A stretch of 64,000 bases of DNA from Pseudomonas sp. GCEP-101 (GTDB taxonomy: Bacteria; Pseudomonadota; Gammaproteobacteria; Pseudomonadales; Pseudomonadaceae), in the NCBI RefSeq assembly GCF_025133575.1, contig NZ_CP104011.1:5712965-5776964 (forward strand), read 5' to 3'. This document shows positions 42,045 to 54,402 of this stretch, piece by piece (positions within the stretch are counted from its first letter, which is position 1; every line of letters starts with the position of its first letter). The position numbers and the translations under genes are program-made. The notes below the pieces were generated by a model. The model ran no database searches and was not told the DNA's origin. It was given only the letters and a program-made list of their open reading frames with translations.

Positions 42045-42100
42045 GTCGCCGCAAGCATTCGTCCCCTTTTCGCCATCCCACCCGATCGGGAGCTGCCCCC

Positions 42101-43216
42101 ATGTTCAATCCGCACCAGCAAGACTGCATCGAAGTCCTCATCGAAAAGACCCGCCGCGGGCAGATCGACCGCCGCACCTTCCTCAAGGGAATGGGCCTGA
42201 TGGCCGCCCTGCCGCTGGCGTTGCGCAGCGGCGTGAGCTTTGCCGCCGGCGACAAGCCGCTGGTGGTGGTGAACTGGGGCGGCGACGCGATCAAGGCGTT
42301 CGGCAAGGCCTGGACCGAGGGCTTCTCCAAGGCCACCGGCATCCCCACCAAGATCGACGGCAGCGGCCCCACCGAGGGCGCCATCCGCACCCAGCTCTCC
42401 AGCGGCCGGGTCAGCTGGGACGTGGTCGACGCGGAAAGCTCGGTCCTGCAGATACTCGGCAAGGAAGGCCTGGTGCAGCCCATCGACTACAACGTCGTCT
42501 CCAAGGACAAGGTGCTGCCCGGCTTCGCCTACGAATACGGCATCGCCAACTACATGCTCAGCTATGTGATCGCCTACGACAGCGAGCGCTTCGGCGACAA
42601 GGCGCCCACGACCTGGGCGGACTTCTGGGACGTCAAGACCTTCCCCGGCAAGCGCACCCTCTACAAGTGGATGAACGGCATGCTGGAGGCCGCCCTGCTG
42701 GCCGACGGCGTCACGCCGGACAAGCTCTACCCGCTGGATGTGCCGCGCGCGCTGAAGAAGATCGAAGAGCTCAAGCCCCACGTCCTTTCCTTCTGGGGCT
42801 CGGGCGCGGAAACCCAGCAGTTGCTGATCGAGGGCGAGGTCTCCATGGGCGCCATCTGGAACACCCGCGCCCAGGTGATCACCGAGGACAGCGAGGGCCG
42901 CATCAAGTGGACCTTCGACAATGCCCTGCTGGGCTGCAGCAACTGGGGCGTGCTCAAGGGCAACCCGGCGGGCACCGAGGCGGCCATGAAGTTCATCGCC
43001 TACGCCCAGGACCCGCAGTCCCAGGTGGAGCTGTTCAAGATGTTCGGCAACGGCCCGGCCAACCCCGCCGCCGCCGCGCTGATCCCGGACGACCGCAAGC
43101 ACCTGAACTGCACGGATCCTGCGAACCTGCCCAAGCAGGTGATGCTCAGCCACGAGTGGTACACCGACCACTACGGGGCGACCCTGGAGCAGTACCTGAC
43201 CCACATTTCCAAGTGA
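42101..43216 (+). CDS. Periplasmic solute-binding protein of a polyamine-type ABC transporter, Tat-type signal
   Basis: 371 aa. The N-terminus carries a twin-arginine motif DRRTFLKGM (about 24-32) followed by a hydrophobic stretch to AFAA, so Tat export as a folded protein is likely, unlike the usual Sec-exported PotD. Family 1 extracellular binding protein: KPLVVVNWGGDAIKAFGKAW, VVDAESS, NWGVLKGNPAGTEAAMKFI. Ligand probably a polyamine or related amine, given the gamma-glutamylamine genes upstream. Confidence 0.88.
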   Translation: MFNPHQQDCIEVLIEKTRRGQIDRRTFLKGMGLMAALPLALRSGVSFAAGDKPLVVVNWGGDAIKAFGKAWTEGFSKATGIPTKIDGSGPTEGAIRTQLSSGRVSWDVVDAESSVLQILGKEGLVQPIDYNVVSKDKVLPGFAYEYGIANYMLSYVIAYDSERFGDKAPTTWADFWDVKTFPGKRTLYKWMNGMLEAALLADGVTPDKLYPLDVPRALKKIEELKPHVLSFWGSGAETQQLLIEGEVSMGAIWNTRAQVITEDSEGRIKWTFDNALLGCSNWGVLKGNPAGTEAAMKFIAYAQDPQSQVELFKMFGNGPANPAAAALIPDDRKHLNCTDPANLPKQVMLSHEWYTDHYGATLEQYLTHISK

Positions 43217-43231
43217 CGCGGAGCGCAGGTC

Positions 43232-44068
43232 ATGGCCGATAACGCCCCCTCGCGGCTCAAGCTGGGCGCCCTGCTGCTGCCGCTGCCGGTCGTGCTGATC
43301 GTGTTCTACGTGCTGCCCTTCCTCGGCGTGCTCGGCTGGAGCGTGACCCTCCCGGAGCCGGGGATCGAGCAGTACCAGCGGATCATCACCGACCCGGCGA
43401 TCCACGACGTGCTCTGGCGGACCTTCCGCCTGTGCACCACGGTCAGCGTGATATCCCTGCTGATCGCCTACCTGATGGCCTACTGCTGGGTCTACAGCCC
43501 GCCATTCTGGCAGCGCGTGGTGGAAATCTGCGTGTTCATCCCGTTCTGGCTGTCGGTGCTGGTGCGCGCCTTCGGCTGGCTGATCGCCCTGCGCAGCAAC
43601 GGTCTGCTCAACGACTGGCTGCAGTATCTGGGCATCACCAGCGAGCCGTTGCAGCTGACCCGCAACGAGCTGGGCGTGGTGATCGGCATGGTCCATTTCA
43701 TGGTGCCCTTCGCGCTGTTCCCGCTGGTATCCACCATGCGCCGCCTCGACCCGCGCGTGCTGCTCGCCGCGCGCGGCCTGGGCGCCGGGCAGCTGCGCAC
43801 CTTCTGGAGCATCTTCGTGCCGCAGACCATCCCCGGCATCCTGGGCGCCTTCATCATCGTCTTCGTGTTCTGCCTGGGCTTCTTCATCACCCCGGCGATC
43901 CTTGGCGGCGGGCAGACGGTGATGGTGGCCGAGTACGTCTACCTGCAGATGTTCCAGACCAGCAACTGGGGCCTGGGCGCGGCGCTCTCGGTAGTGCTGC
44001 TGGCGCTGGTCAGCGGGATGATCTGGGCGCTGCTGCGCATGACCCGCGTCGACAAGCTGGTGGGATAA
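43232..44068 (+). CDS. ABC transporter permease 1 (PotB-like)
   Basis: 278 aa, six predicted membrane helices. EAA loop near RGLGAGQLRTFWSIFVPQTIPGI. ATG at 43232 is 15 bp after the binding-protein stop. Forms the inner-membrane channel with the next gene product. Confidence 0.9.
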   Translation: MADNAPSRLKLGALLLPLPVVLIVFYVLPFLGVLGWSVTLPEPGIEQYQRIITDPAIHDVLWRTFRLCTTVSVISLLIAYLMAYCWVYSPPFWQRVVEICVFIPFWLSVLVRAFGWLIALRSNGLLNDWLQYLGITSEPLQLTRNELGVVIGMVHFMVPFALFPLVSTMRRLDPRVLLAARGLGAGQLRTFWSIFVPQTIPGILGAFIIVFVFCLGFFITPAILGGGQTVMVAEYVYLQMFQTSNWGLGAALSVVLLALVSGMIWALLRMTRVDKLVG

Positions 44069-44080
44069 GGAGCGGCATTC

Positions 44081-44896
44081 ATGAATTCGCACGAAACCAA
44101 GGCACCGAGCCGCCTGCTGGCGACCCTGGCGATGATCTTCATGGTCTTCCCGCTGTTGGCGGTGATCCCGGTGTCCTTCACCGGCAAGCGCTTTCTGTCG
44201 ATGCCCAACGGCAACTGGTCGCTGCGCCACTACCAGGCGCTGCTGGACAGCCCCGAATGGCTCTCGGCGATCGGCCAGAGCCTGATCGTCGCCACCGCCA
44301 CCTGCATCATCGCGACCGCACTGGCGGTGAGCTTCAGCCTCGGCATCTGGTACCTGCGCTCGCGCCTGGCCACCCTGCTGATCGGCCTGGTGCTGCTGCC
44401 GATGGCGATCCCGCCGATGATCTCGGCGATGGTCCTGTACTTCATGGAAACCAAGGTCAGCCAGTTCGCCCCCGGCCTGGGCTACGACACCCTGTTCGGC
44501 CTGACCATCGCGCACATCGTGATGGTCGTGCCCTACGGCGTGGTGACCATGCTGGTGGCGCTGAGCCAACTGGACCGGCGCATCGAACTGGCCGCCCGCA
44601 ACCTCGGCGCGAGCCTCGGCCAGACCACCTTCCTGGTGGTGCTGCCGAACCTCAAGCTGGGCGTAGCGAGCACGGCGCTGCTGTGTTTTGCGCTCTCCTG
44701 GGAAGAGATCGCGGTGACCCTGTTCGTCACCAGCACCGAGGTGAACACCCTGCCGCGGCAGATCTGGTCCGGCCTGCGCGACAACATCGACCCGGCCGTG
44801 GCGGCCATCTCGGTGGTGCTGATCGCCCTGACCTTCGTTGCGCTGGTGGGACGGATGATCGCCCAGCGCATCGCCGCACGGCCGGCGGGAAGCTGA
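44081..44896 (+). CDS. ABC transporter permease 2 (PotC-like)
   Basis: 271 aa, six predicted membrane helices. EAA loop RNLGASLGQTTFLVVLPNLKLGV. ATG at 44081 with AAGGAGCGGC ahead, 12 bp after permease 1. Last gene of the operon, followed by REP sequence at 44905. Confidence 0.9.
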   Translation: MNSHETKAPSRLLATLAMIFMVFPLLAVIPVSFTGKRFLSMPNGNWSLRHYQALLDSPEWLSAIGQSLIVATATCIIATALAVSFSLGIWYLRSRLATLLIGLVLLPMAIPPMISAMVLYFMETKVSQFAPGLGYDTLFGLTIAHIVMVVPYGVVTMLVALSQLDRRIELAARNLGASLGQTTFLVVLPNLKLGVASTALLCFALSWEEIAVTLFVTSTEVNTLPRQIWSGLRDNIDPAVAAISVVLIALTFVALVGRMIAQRIAARPAGS

Positions 44897-45283
44897 GACG
44901 CCCCCTGTAGGAGCGGGCCACGCCCGCGACCTGCCTCAAACCAGCTCGTGAGGGAAAATACCGGTAGGCGCAACTGTCTTTCTCTGAAAGTCCGTGCCTG
45001 GGATGTTCCCTCTCCCTAACCCTCTCCCTGAAGGGAGAGGGGATTGGATCATTGCCGGCTGAAACTGCGGCGTCAGCCGGCTCGGATGGCTCCCTCTCCC
45101 TTTGGAGCGGGCGCGCAGCCAGGGCGGAGGGAGATGGCTGACGCCAGCGCAGGACTACCCAGGTAGGAGCGGACCTTGTCCGCGAAATCCGCGGCAGCGA
45201 AATCGGCAGGTCCCGATGTCAGCGCCGGCCCCGCCGACGGATCGCGGGCATGGCCCGCTCCTACACCGGCCGCATGAGGCGGA
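44897..45283. repeat. REP and CCCTCTCCC repeat block
   Basis: 387 bp between convergent operons. REP cores at 44905-44930 and 45161-45195 (GTAGGAGCGGACCTTGTCC), an inverse core at 45240-45265, and CCCTCTCCC/GGGAGAGGG inverted repeats at 45008-45050 and 45091-45105. No gene seen. Confidence 0.75.
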
Positions 45284-45523
45284 TCACTCCGCCTTCTTGC
45301 GAATCCAGTACAGGTAGGTACCCGCCTCTTCCTGCTGTTCCACCAGCTCGTGGCCGAGGAAGACGCAGAACTTGGGAATGTCGCGGCGGGTGGACGGGTC
45401 GGTGGCAATCACCTTGAGCAGGCCGCCGGCCGGCAGGTCGCGCACCTTGTTGTGCAGCATCATGACCGGCTCGGGGCAGTTCAGGCCGGTGGCGTCGAGG
45501 ATCGCATCGACAGGCTGGGACAT
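45284..45523 (-). CDS. tusA: TusA-family sulfur carrier protein
   Basis: 79 aa. Sulfur-carrying cysteine C16 in GLNCPEPVMML, the CPxP motif of TusA/SirA proteins, then GGLLKVIATDPSTRRDIPKFC. Relays persulfide sulfur for tRNA 2-thiouridine and other acceptors in the cytoplasm. Whether it is TusA proper or a paralogue cannot be settled. Divergent from the lipoprotein gene; ATG at 45523. Confidence 0.85.
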   Translation of the reverse strand: MSQPVDAILDATGLNCPEPVMMLHNKVRDLPAGGLLKVIATDPSTRRDIPKFCVFLGHELVEQQEEAGTYLYWIRKKAE

Positions 45524-45670
45524 TACGTCACTCCAGAAAAATCAATGGCGCATTGTCGCGCAAAGGGCACCGTGCGGTCACCCCGCGTCCGTCCGGGTCA
45601 CCGAACCTTGGTTGGGGGTGGGCGCGGCGGGCACCGGGCATGCTGGCGCATCCGCCCTCTCCTGCATGGA

Positions 45671-47233
45671 ATGCCGATGCGCGCCCTCCTCTGCCTGTGC
45701 CTTGCGCTCCTTGCCGGCTGCGCCGCCCGCGACCAGGTTCCCGACTTCAATGCCAGCGCCGGCCAGGACCTGCCAGCCACCTGGTTCGAGGCGGTAATCA
45801 CCGCCCGCGACGGCACGAAGCTCTCCGCCACCGTGTTCCAACCGGCGCTGAAAGCCGGCGAGAGCGCCCCGCTGATCGTCCACACACACGGCTGGGGCGG
45901 CTGGCGGGTCACCGGGCCGGACGGCTACTACGGCAAGAACATGATGTCCGGCCGCGCCGCGCTGCGCGCCTGGAAGGCCGGCTTCTGGGTGGTCAGCTAC
46001 GACCAGCGCGGCTGGGGCGGCAGCGACGGGCGCATCGAGATGATGAACCCGCAGTTCGAGGTGCAGGACGCCAGCGCGGTGATCGACTGGGCCGCGACGC
46101 ACCTGGCCCGGCTGACCCTGGACGGCCCGAACGACCCGCGCGTGGGCATGCTCGGCGAAAGCTACGGCGGCGCCGTGCAACTGCTGGCCTCGGCGGAGGA
46201 CCCGCGCATCGACGCCATCGTCCCCATCGCCACCTGGTACGACCTGGCCGACGCCCTGGCGCCGGACGGCCAGCTGAAGATCGGCTGGGGCGGCGTGCTG
46301 GTCAGCCTGGGCCTGGCCACCGGCTACGATCTGGGCAAGTTCGTCCAGGCCGACTACCTGCACACCACCGGCGGCCGCATGACCGCGCCGGTGCAGGCCG
46401 AACTGCACGCCAACAGCCTCGCCAGCTACTGCGCGGCCGGCCGCCTGCCCCATGCCGACGCCCTGCTGATCCAGGGCCTGCGCGACACGCTGTTCCCGCT
46501 GGACCAGGGCCTGCAGATCCGCCAGTGCCTGAAACAGGGGCCGGCCGACGTGCGCCTGCTGGGCATGCAGGGCGGGCACATCCTGCCGCCGCCCTTGCAG
46601 GCGTGGAGCGGCTTGCCGCCGTTCAACAACGAGCCGGTGATCCACTGCGGCTCGCGGGCGATCAACCTCTACACCGGCATCGTCGCCTGGTACGAGGAAA
46701 AGCTGCGCAAGCGCCCCGGCGCCGCCGACGGCGTGCCGGACCTGTGCATCAGCCTCGACCTGGACCAGGGCGTGGCGCTGGACGACCTGCCGCCGCCCGG
46801 GCCCACCGTGGCGCTGCCGGCCACCGCCCTCCGCCCGGCGGTCAGCGGCCTGCTGCAGCCTTCGCGATTCGTTCCCTTGCAGCGCGTCAGCGAACCGAGC
46901 GCGTTGCTCGGCAGCGCTCAGGTGCGCCTCGACCAGCCGCTGGCCGAACGCCCGGATACGCAGGTGTTCGCCGCCCTGGCGATCCGTAGCGCCGACGGCC
47001 GCACCCGGCGTCTGGACGAGCAGGTGAAACCGCTGGCGAACCGGGGCAGCACGCGGCTGAACGCCGTCAGCGCCAGCCTCGCGCCGGGGGATGAGATTGG
47101 ATTGCTGGTGAGCGGCTTCAGCGGCCAGTACCTGTTCAACAGCTCCTGGCGCTTTTCCTCAGTGGAATTGCAGGGGGAGGTGCAACTGCCCAGCCTCGTG
47201 CCGCTGCAGCCTCGCGTCGCCGCACGCCGCTGA
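45671..47233 (+). CDS. CocE/PepX-like alpha/beta hydrolase lipoprotein
   Basis: 520 aa. Lipoprotein signal with lipobox LLAGC (Cys about 16). Alpha/beta hydrolase of the X-Pro dipeptidyl-peptidase S15 type: HTHGWGGWRVTG, VVSYDQRGWGGSDGR, nucleophile serine in MLGESYGGAVQ, acid near LIQGLRDTLFPLDQG and histidine in MQGGHILPPP. The C-terminal beta domain (about 370-510) has the jelly-roll pattern. Probably an outer-membrane-anchored peptidase or esterase. ATG at 45671 or 45677. Confidence 0.78.
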   Translation: MPMRALLCLCLALLAGCAARDQVPDFNASAGQDLPATWFEAVITARDGTKLSATVFQPALKAGESAPLIVHTHGWGGWRVTGPDGYYGKNMMSGRAALRAWKAGFWVVSYDQRGWGGSDGRIEMMNPQFEVQDASAVIDWAATHLARLTLDGPNDPRVGMLGESYGGAVQLLASAEDPRIDAIVPIATWYDLADALAPDGQLKIGWGGVLVSLGLATGYDLGKFVQADYLHTTGGRMTAPVQAELHANSLASYCAAGRLPHADALLIQGLRDTLFPLDQGLQIRQCLKQGPADVRLLGMQGGHILPPPLQAWSGLPPFNNEPVIHCGSRAINLYTGIVAWYEEKLRKRPGAADGVPDLCISLDLDQGVALDDLPPPGPTVALPATALRPAVSGLLQPSRFVPLQRVSEPSALLGSAQVRLDQPLAERPDTQVFAALAIRSADGRTRRLDEQVKPLANRGSTRLNAVSASLAPGDEIGLLVSGFSGQYLFNSSWRFSSVELQGEVQLPSLVPLQPRVAARR

Positions 47234-47248
47234 CCCCTCTGCCGTGCG

Positions 47249-47319
47249 GTTCGCGAGCACGCTCGCTCCTACAGGTGAGCGCCGGTGCGCTCTTCGTAGG
47301 AGCGAGCTTGCTCGCGAAC
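47249..47319. repeat. Inverted REP pair
   Basis: Arms 47249-47272 (GTTCGCGAGCACGCTCGC...) and 47296-47319 (GTAGGAGCGAGCTTGCTC...) in opposite orientation, between convergent genes. Confidence 0.85.
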
Positions 47320-47350
47320 AAAGCCGCAGCCGCTCGTCCCAGAGAAACGA

Positions 47351-48229
47351 CTAGCGCAACGGCCCATCCGGCGCCTCGTCCAACTGCGCCAGCAGCATGG
47401 GCTGGCCATCGCCGTCGGCGGGCAGCAACGCCCACTGTTCCTTCTTGCCCAGGCGCCGGTAGCTCTGCTTCACCTGGCTACCCAGCGGCAGGGGCGCCTT
47501 GAAGTGCGCGTCCAGGCGCACGTTCTCGGCCAGGCGGCGGCCGGTCAGGCTGCGCGCCAGGCCCCACATGCCGTGGGCGAAGGGCTTGCCGAAGCCATAG
47601 TGTGAGGCCATCAGCCGCGACAGGTGCAGCGGGTTGAAGTCGCCACTCAGGCCGGCGTAGCGCCAGCCGACGATCTTCGGCACGCGCCACTGCACGCCGG
47701 CATGCACCGGCGCTTCCAAGGTGTGCCACTGGGCGCGCTCGGGCAGCGGGTCCGGCGCGCTGCCGGCATCGAGGAAGTCGCCCCGGCGCAGGTAGGTGGT
47801 GATGGACTGCCAGTAGAGCATGTCGTGATGCCAGGCCTCGGTGACCACGTCCACCTCCAGGCCCAGCTCGTTGCGGCGGCTGGTGAGGATGCGGCAATCG
47901 AACTGCAGCGGCTCGTGTTCGTCGAGCAGGCGGTAGCGCTGGATGTGGCTGCGCAGGTGGATCAGCCCCACCACCGATAGCGGCATGCGCGAGCGGCTGA
48001 GCAGGCGCAGGTGCAGCGGCAGGCTGATCACCTGCGGGTAGAGCAGCGGTACGCCCAGCGCCGGGTCGAGGCCGAAGTGCTGGCGGTACGCGCGCAGGTG
48101 GCGCAGGTCGAAGGTCAGGGTGCGGCTGTCCATCGCCAGGTAGGGCACGCGCTCGCCCTGGCCAAGGCCACGGCGCGGCAGCAACATGCGGCTGTAACTG
48201 CCCAGCAGCGAGGGCAACTTTCGCTTCAC
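47351..48229 (-). CDS. MaoC-like hydratase/dehydratase
   Basis: 292 aa. C-terminal hot-dog domain with hydratase-2 motif YAGLSGDFNPLHLS (D-x-N-x-x-H) and GFGKPFAHGMW. The N-terminal half is a divergent hot-dog repeat without the motif, so this is a double-hotdog protein. Acts on an enoyl or 3-hydroxyacyl thioester; substrate unknown. Start ATG at 48229 fits the basic N-terminus MKRKLPSLLG. Confidence 0.8.
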   Translation of the reverse strand: MKRKLPSLLGSYSRMLLPRRGLGQGERVPYLAMDSRTLTFDLRHLRAYRQHFGLDPALGVPLLYPQVISLPLHLRLLSRSRMPLSVVGLIHLRSHIQRYRLLDEHEPLQFDCRILTSRRNELGLEVDVVTEAWHHDMLYWQSITTYLRRGDFLDAGSAPDPLPERAQWHTLEAPVHAGVQWRVPKIVGWRYAGLSGDFNPLHLSRLMASHYGFGKPFAHGMWGLARSLTGRRLAENVRLDAHFKAPLPLGSQVKQSYRRLGKKEQWALLPADGDGQPMLLAQLDEAPDGPLR

Positions 48230-48329
48230 GAACGGCTCCGGGTGAATTCGCGCCGCCTAGCATGGGCAATGCCGGGCGACGCGACAAGCCACCAAAGGTC
48301 GGGTGGCGCTGCCAGGCGCGTGGGGGTCG

Positions 48330-49397
48330 CTAGCGCTCGCCCTTCTCGATGCGGCGCAGGTGGCAGGTCACTTCCTCGCGGTCGTGGTAAAGCTGCTTGC
48401 AGCCGATCTGCACCTTCAGCCCGCGCTCGCGGAAGGCCTCTTCCAGGCGATCGAGGATGCGCCGCACCTCGGCGTAGCGCTGTTTCATCGGCAACTTCAG
48501 GTTGACGATGGCCTCGCGGCACAGGCCTTCGCCGATCCAGGTTTCGATCATCGCGCCGGTGCGCGCGGGCTTCTCGACGATGTCGCAGACCATCCAGTCC
48601 ATGCGCTGGCGCGGGCGGAAGGCGTAGCCGTCGACACGCTGGTGCTCGACCAGCCCGGAATACATCAGGTTCTCCGCCATCGGCCCGTTGTCCACGGCGA
48701 CCACGCGCATCTCCCGATTCACCAGCTGCCAGGTCCAGCCACCGGGCGATGCGCCCAGGTCCACGGCGAGCATGTCCGGCGCCAGGCGGCGGTCCCAGTC
48801 GGCGCGGGGGATGAAGTGGTGCCAGGCCTCCTCCAGCTTCAGCGTCGAGCGGCTGGGCGCCTCGCGGGGGAACTTCAGGCGCGGAATGCCCATCGGCCAC
48901 ATGGCGCAATTGCGCGACTCGGCCAGGCCGATGAAAGCCTCGCGACCGGAGCGGAAGGTCAGCAACAGGCGCGGCAGGCTCGGGTCTTCCACCAGCTTGC
49001 CGGCTTTCACCAGCGCGGCGCGCAGCGGCTTCTCGAACTTGCGGCAGAAGGTCGACAGCTCCTTGCCATCGTTGGTGTCGAACACCTCCAGCCAGAGGCT
49101 GCCGCACGCCGGAAAACCGGCCAGGGCCTCGAGGATCGCACCGATGCGGTCCGTTTCCGGCAGCGCGGTGAAGCCGTTCCCGCGCGCCCACTGGCGCGGG
49201 AAGATCAGCTCGGCGAAGCGCAGCTGGCGCATCAGGCGCTCGGCGCCGTCGTCCTCGGCGCAGATGAACTCGGCGTAGGCAGTCGCCGGCTTGGCCCGGG
49301 CGTAGCCGGGGATGTCCAGGCGCGCGGCGTGTTCGGACAGCTCGGCGCAGACCTCGCTCTCGAAGCCCGGACGGCAGTGCAGTAAGAGGGTATTCAT
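48330..49397 (-). CDS. rlmM: 23S rRNA 2'-O-ribose methyltransferase RlmM (C2498)
   Basis: 355 aa, the usual RlmM length. N-terminal THUMP region (LLLHCRPGFESEVCAELSEHA) and a Rossmann methyltransferase domain with SAM loop VDLGASPGGWTWQL (about 217-230), VVAVDNGPM and the conserved lysines in LNLKLPMKQRY. Methylates C2498 in the peptidyl-transferase centre. ATG at 49397 with AAGGAGACACCCCG ahead. Confidence 0.94.
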   Translation of the reverse strand: MNTLLLHCRPGFESEVCAELSEHAARLDIPGYARAKPATAYAEFICAEDDGAERLMRQLRFAELIFPRQWARGNGFTALPETDRIGAILEALAGFPACGSLWLEVFDTNDGKELSTFCRKFEKPLRAALVKAGKLVEDPSLPRLLLTFRSGREAFIGLAESRNCAMWPMGIPRLKFPREAPSRSTLKLEEAWHHFIPRADWDRRLAPDMLAVDLGASPGGWTWQLVNREMRVVAVDNGPMAENLMYSGLVEHQRVDGYAFRPRQRMDWMVCDIVEKPARTGAMIETWIGEGLCREAIVNLKLPMKQRYAEVRRILDRLEEAFRERGLKVQIGCKQLYHDREEVTCHLRRIEKGER

Positions 49398-49742
49398 CGG
49401 GGTGTCTCCTTGGCCGCGCACTATAGAGGGTGCCCGCGAAGGTTTCATGCAGATTCGCCGGAAATCTCCCACGACAGAAGTCACTTGTTCTGAACCCTAC
49501 GCCGGAGCCAAGGGTCCAGAACAGATGGCAATACCCGTTCGGGCGGTCTAGCTTGAGTGGTCTGGCCCAGCCCGCCAGACGACTGCCCGCCGATTGCCCC
49601 GCCTGGCAAGAAGGGCCGCCGACCGTGGTTCAGCGGCGATGGATCAGGACGTTCGCGCCCTCCCTCGCCCCGTATCGCCAGTGCGCCGCGGCCCCGGCCG
49701 CGCCGCCGAACACGAGCAGAATCCAAGCCTGAGGAGAATGTC
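49398..49742. promoter_or_regulatory. Divergent rlmM-acnA region with an inverted repeat
   Basis: 345 bp without a gene. TGTTCTGAACCCT at 49486-49498 is inverted as AGGGTCCAGAACA at 49511-49523 (12 of 13 pair, 12-nt loop), about 220 bp before acnA. It could be a regulator site or leader hairpin. No iron-responsive (Fur-box) match is evident to me. Confidence 0.4.
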
Positions 49743-52475
<2,733 letters not shown>

Positions 52476-52483
52476 AGCGCTCC

Positions 52484-52515
52484 GGCGGCCCGCAACGGGC
52501 CGCCCTCTTCGACTT
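52484..52515 (+). terminator. Terminator after acnA
   Basis: GGCGGCCCG-CAA-CGGGCCGCC followed by CTCTTCGACTTT, 8 bp after the acnA stop codon. Confidence 0.65.
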
Positions 52516-52588
52516 TCGCAAGGCTTCCGGTGACTCATGGCGATAGGCTATCGTCAGCCTACCGGCGTCACTCTTCTGTCATTTTTCT

Positions 52589-52602
52589 GTGATCGCTATC
52601 AA
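52589..52602 (+). promoter_or_regulatory. Anr/FNR-type box upstream of aer
   Basis: GTGAT-CGCT-ATCAA matches the TTGAT-N4-ATCAA consensus in 9 of 10 positions, 69-82 bp upstream of the aer ATG. Anr control of aer is known in P. aeruginosa. Confidence 0.7.
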
Positions 52603-52670
52603 ATTTTCGATCTGGCGGCCGATACGCTGGACAGACGTTCCAATTCGCCTTTCTCCAGGATTCCAGCCTG

Positions 52671-54236
52671 ATGCGCAACAACCAGCCGATCACCCAGCGT
52701 GAACGCACCTTCCCCGCCGAACAGCGGCTGATCTCCACCACCGACGCACGAGGCGTGATCAGCTACGTCAACGATGCCTTCAGCGCCATCAGCGGCTTCT
52801 CCCACGAGGAGTTGGTGGGCTCGCCGCACAACCTGGTGCGCCATCCCGACGTGCCGCCGGCGGTCTTCGCGCACATGTGGACGACGCTGAAGAAGGGTCG
52901 ACCGTGGATGGGTATCGTCAAGAACCGCTGCAAGAGCGGCGATCACTACTGGGTCAGCGCCTACGTCACGCCCATTTATGAACGCAACGAGATCGTCGGC
53001 TACGAGTCGGTGCGGGTGAAACCCAGCGCCGAACAGGTCCGCCGCGCCGAGGCGCTGTATGCGCGGATCAACGCCGGCAAGTCGGCTGTTCCGACCCGTG
53101 ACCGCTGGTTGCCGGTGTTGCTGGACTGGCTGCCGTTCATCCTGATCGGCCAGATCGGTTTCCTCATCGGCGCCTGGCTCAATTCGCACTGGGGCTTCCT
53201 GCTCGCGGCCCTGCTGTCGATCCCGCTGGGCCTGGCCGGATTGGGCTGGCAGCAGCGCGGTCTCAAGCGCCTGCTGCGCCTGGCCGAGCAGACCACCTCC
53301 GACCCGCTGATCGCGCAAATGTACACCGACAGCCGCGGCGCCCAGGCACGCCTGGAAATGTCCATTCTCAGCCAGGAAGCACGACTGAAAACCTGTCTGA
53401 CTCGTCTGCAGGACACCGCCGAAACCCTCACCGAGCAGGCTCGCGAAGCCGACTCCCTGGCCCATCACAGCTCCGCCGGCCTGGACCGTCAGCGCCAGGA
53501 GACCGAGCAGGTGGCTACCGCGGTCAACCAGATGGCCGCCACCACGCAGGAAGTGGCCGACAACGTACAACGTACCGCCGACGCTACCCGCCAGGCCAAC
53601 GACCTGACCACCGAAGGTCGGCAGATCGCCGCGGAAACCCGCGAAGCCATGCAGCGCCTGTCCAGCTCCGTGGGCGAAACCGGCGAAGCAGTCAGCCAAC
53701 TGGCCCGTGACAGCGAGCAGATCGGCGGCGTGGTGGATGTGATCAAGGGCATCGCCGACCAGACCAACCTGCTGGCGCTCAATGCCGCCATCGAGGCGGC
53801 GCGCGCCGGCGAGATGGGCCGCGGTTTCGCCGTGGTGGCCGACGAAGTGCGCCAGCTGGCCCAGCGTACCGCCGAGTCCACCGGGCAGATTCACCAGCTC
53901 ATCGCCAACCTGCAGAACACCGCCACCGAGGCGGTACGCGCCATGGATTCCGGCCGCCGCCAGGCCGACGAGGGCGTGGAGCGCGTGCTGCAGGCGGACA
54001 ACGCCCTGGTGGGCATCAGCGATGCGGTGGCCAACATTACCGAAATGACCACCCAGATCGCCGCCGCCGCGGAAGAACAGAGCGCGGTGGCCGAGGAGAT
54101 CAACCGCAACATCAGCACCATCGCCAACCTGGCCGATCAGACCTCCGGCGAGGCCCAGCGCACTGCCCTGCTCAGCGAAGAACTGACACAGACCGCGCAG
54201 CGACAGTATTCGCTGGTGGAGCGTTTCAACCGCTGA
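52671..54236 (+). CDS. aer: Aerotaxis receptor Aer
   Basis: 521 aa. N-terminal PAS domain (about 15-120, LISTTDARGVISYVNDAFSAISGFSHEELVG, FAD-binding in Aer), two adjacent membrane helices (about 145-205), then a methyl-accepting-type signalling domain whose tip is GVVDVIKGIADQTNLLALNAAIEAARAGEMGRGFAVVADEVR. No periplasmic sensor domain, as expected for Aer. Steers swimming by redox/oxygen. ATG at 52671 follows TCCAGGATTCCAGCCTG. Confidence 0.95.
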   Translation: MRNNQPITQRERTFPAEQRLISTTDARGVISYVNDAFSAISGFSHEELVGSPHNLVRHPDVPPAVFAHMWTTLKKGRPWMGIVKNRCKSGDHYWVSAYVTPIYERNEIVGYESVRVKPSAEQVRRAEALYARINAGKSAVPTRDRWLPVLLDWLPFILIGQIGFLIGAWLNSHWGFLLAALLSIPLGLAGLGWQQRGLKRLLRLAEQTTSDPLIAQMYTDSRGAQARLEMSILSQEARLKTCLTRLQDTAETLTEQAREADSLAHHSSAGLDRQRQETEQVATAVNQMAATTQEVADNVQRTADATRQANDLTTEGRQIAAETREAMQRLSSSVGETGEAVSQLARDSEQIGGVVDVIKGIADQTNLLALNAAIEAARAGEMGRGFAVVADEVRQLAQRTAESTGQIHQLIANLQNTATEAVRAMDSGRRQADEGVERVLQADNALVGISDAVANITEMTTQIAAAAEEQSAVAEEINRNISTIANLADQTSGEAQRTALLSEELTQTAQRQYSLVERFNR

Positions 54237-54250
54237 TCCAGAGACCACCT

Positions 54251-54373
54251 GTAGGAGCGAGCTTGCTCGCGAACGAACTGGCCGGCAGCCGCAATGGCGG
54301 ATAACGCCTGAAGCGTTATTCGCCCTACGCCTCGTCTCGACCGGGTAAGGTTCGCGAGCAAGCTCGCTCCTAC
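54251..54373. repeat. Inverted REP pair flanking a small hairpin
   Basis: REP arms 54251-54274 and 54350-54373 in perfect inverse orientation. Between them GGCGGATAACGCCTGAAGCGTTATTCGCC (54295-54323 region) forms a second hairpin type also seen at 38330-38365. Lies between convergent genes. Confidence 0.8.
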
Positions 54374-54402
54374 AAGGTTCAGGCCGGCAGCGTTCGAGCG
54401 GG

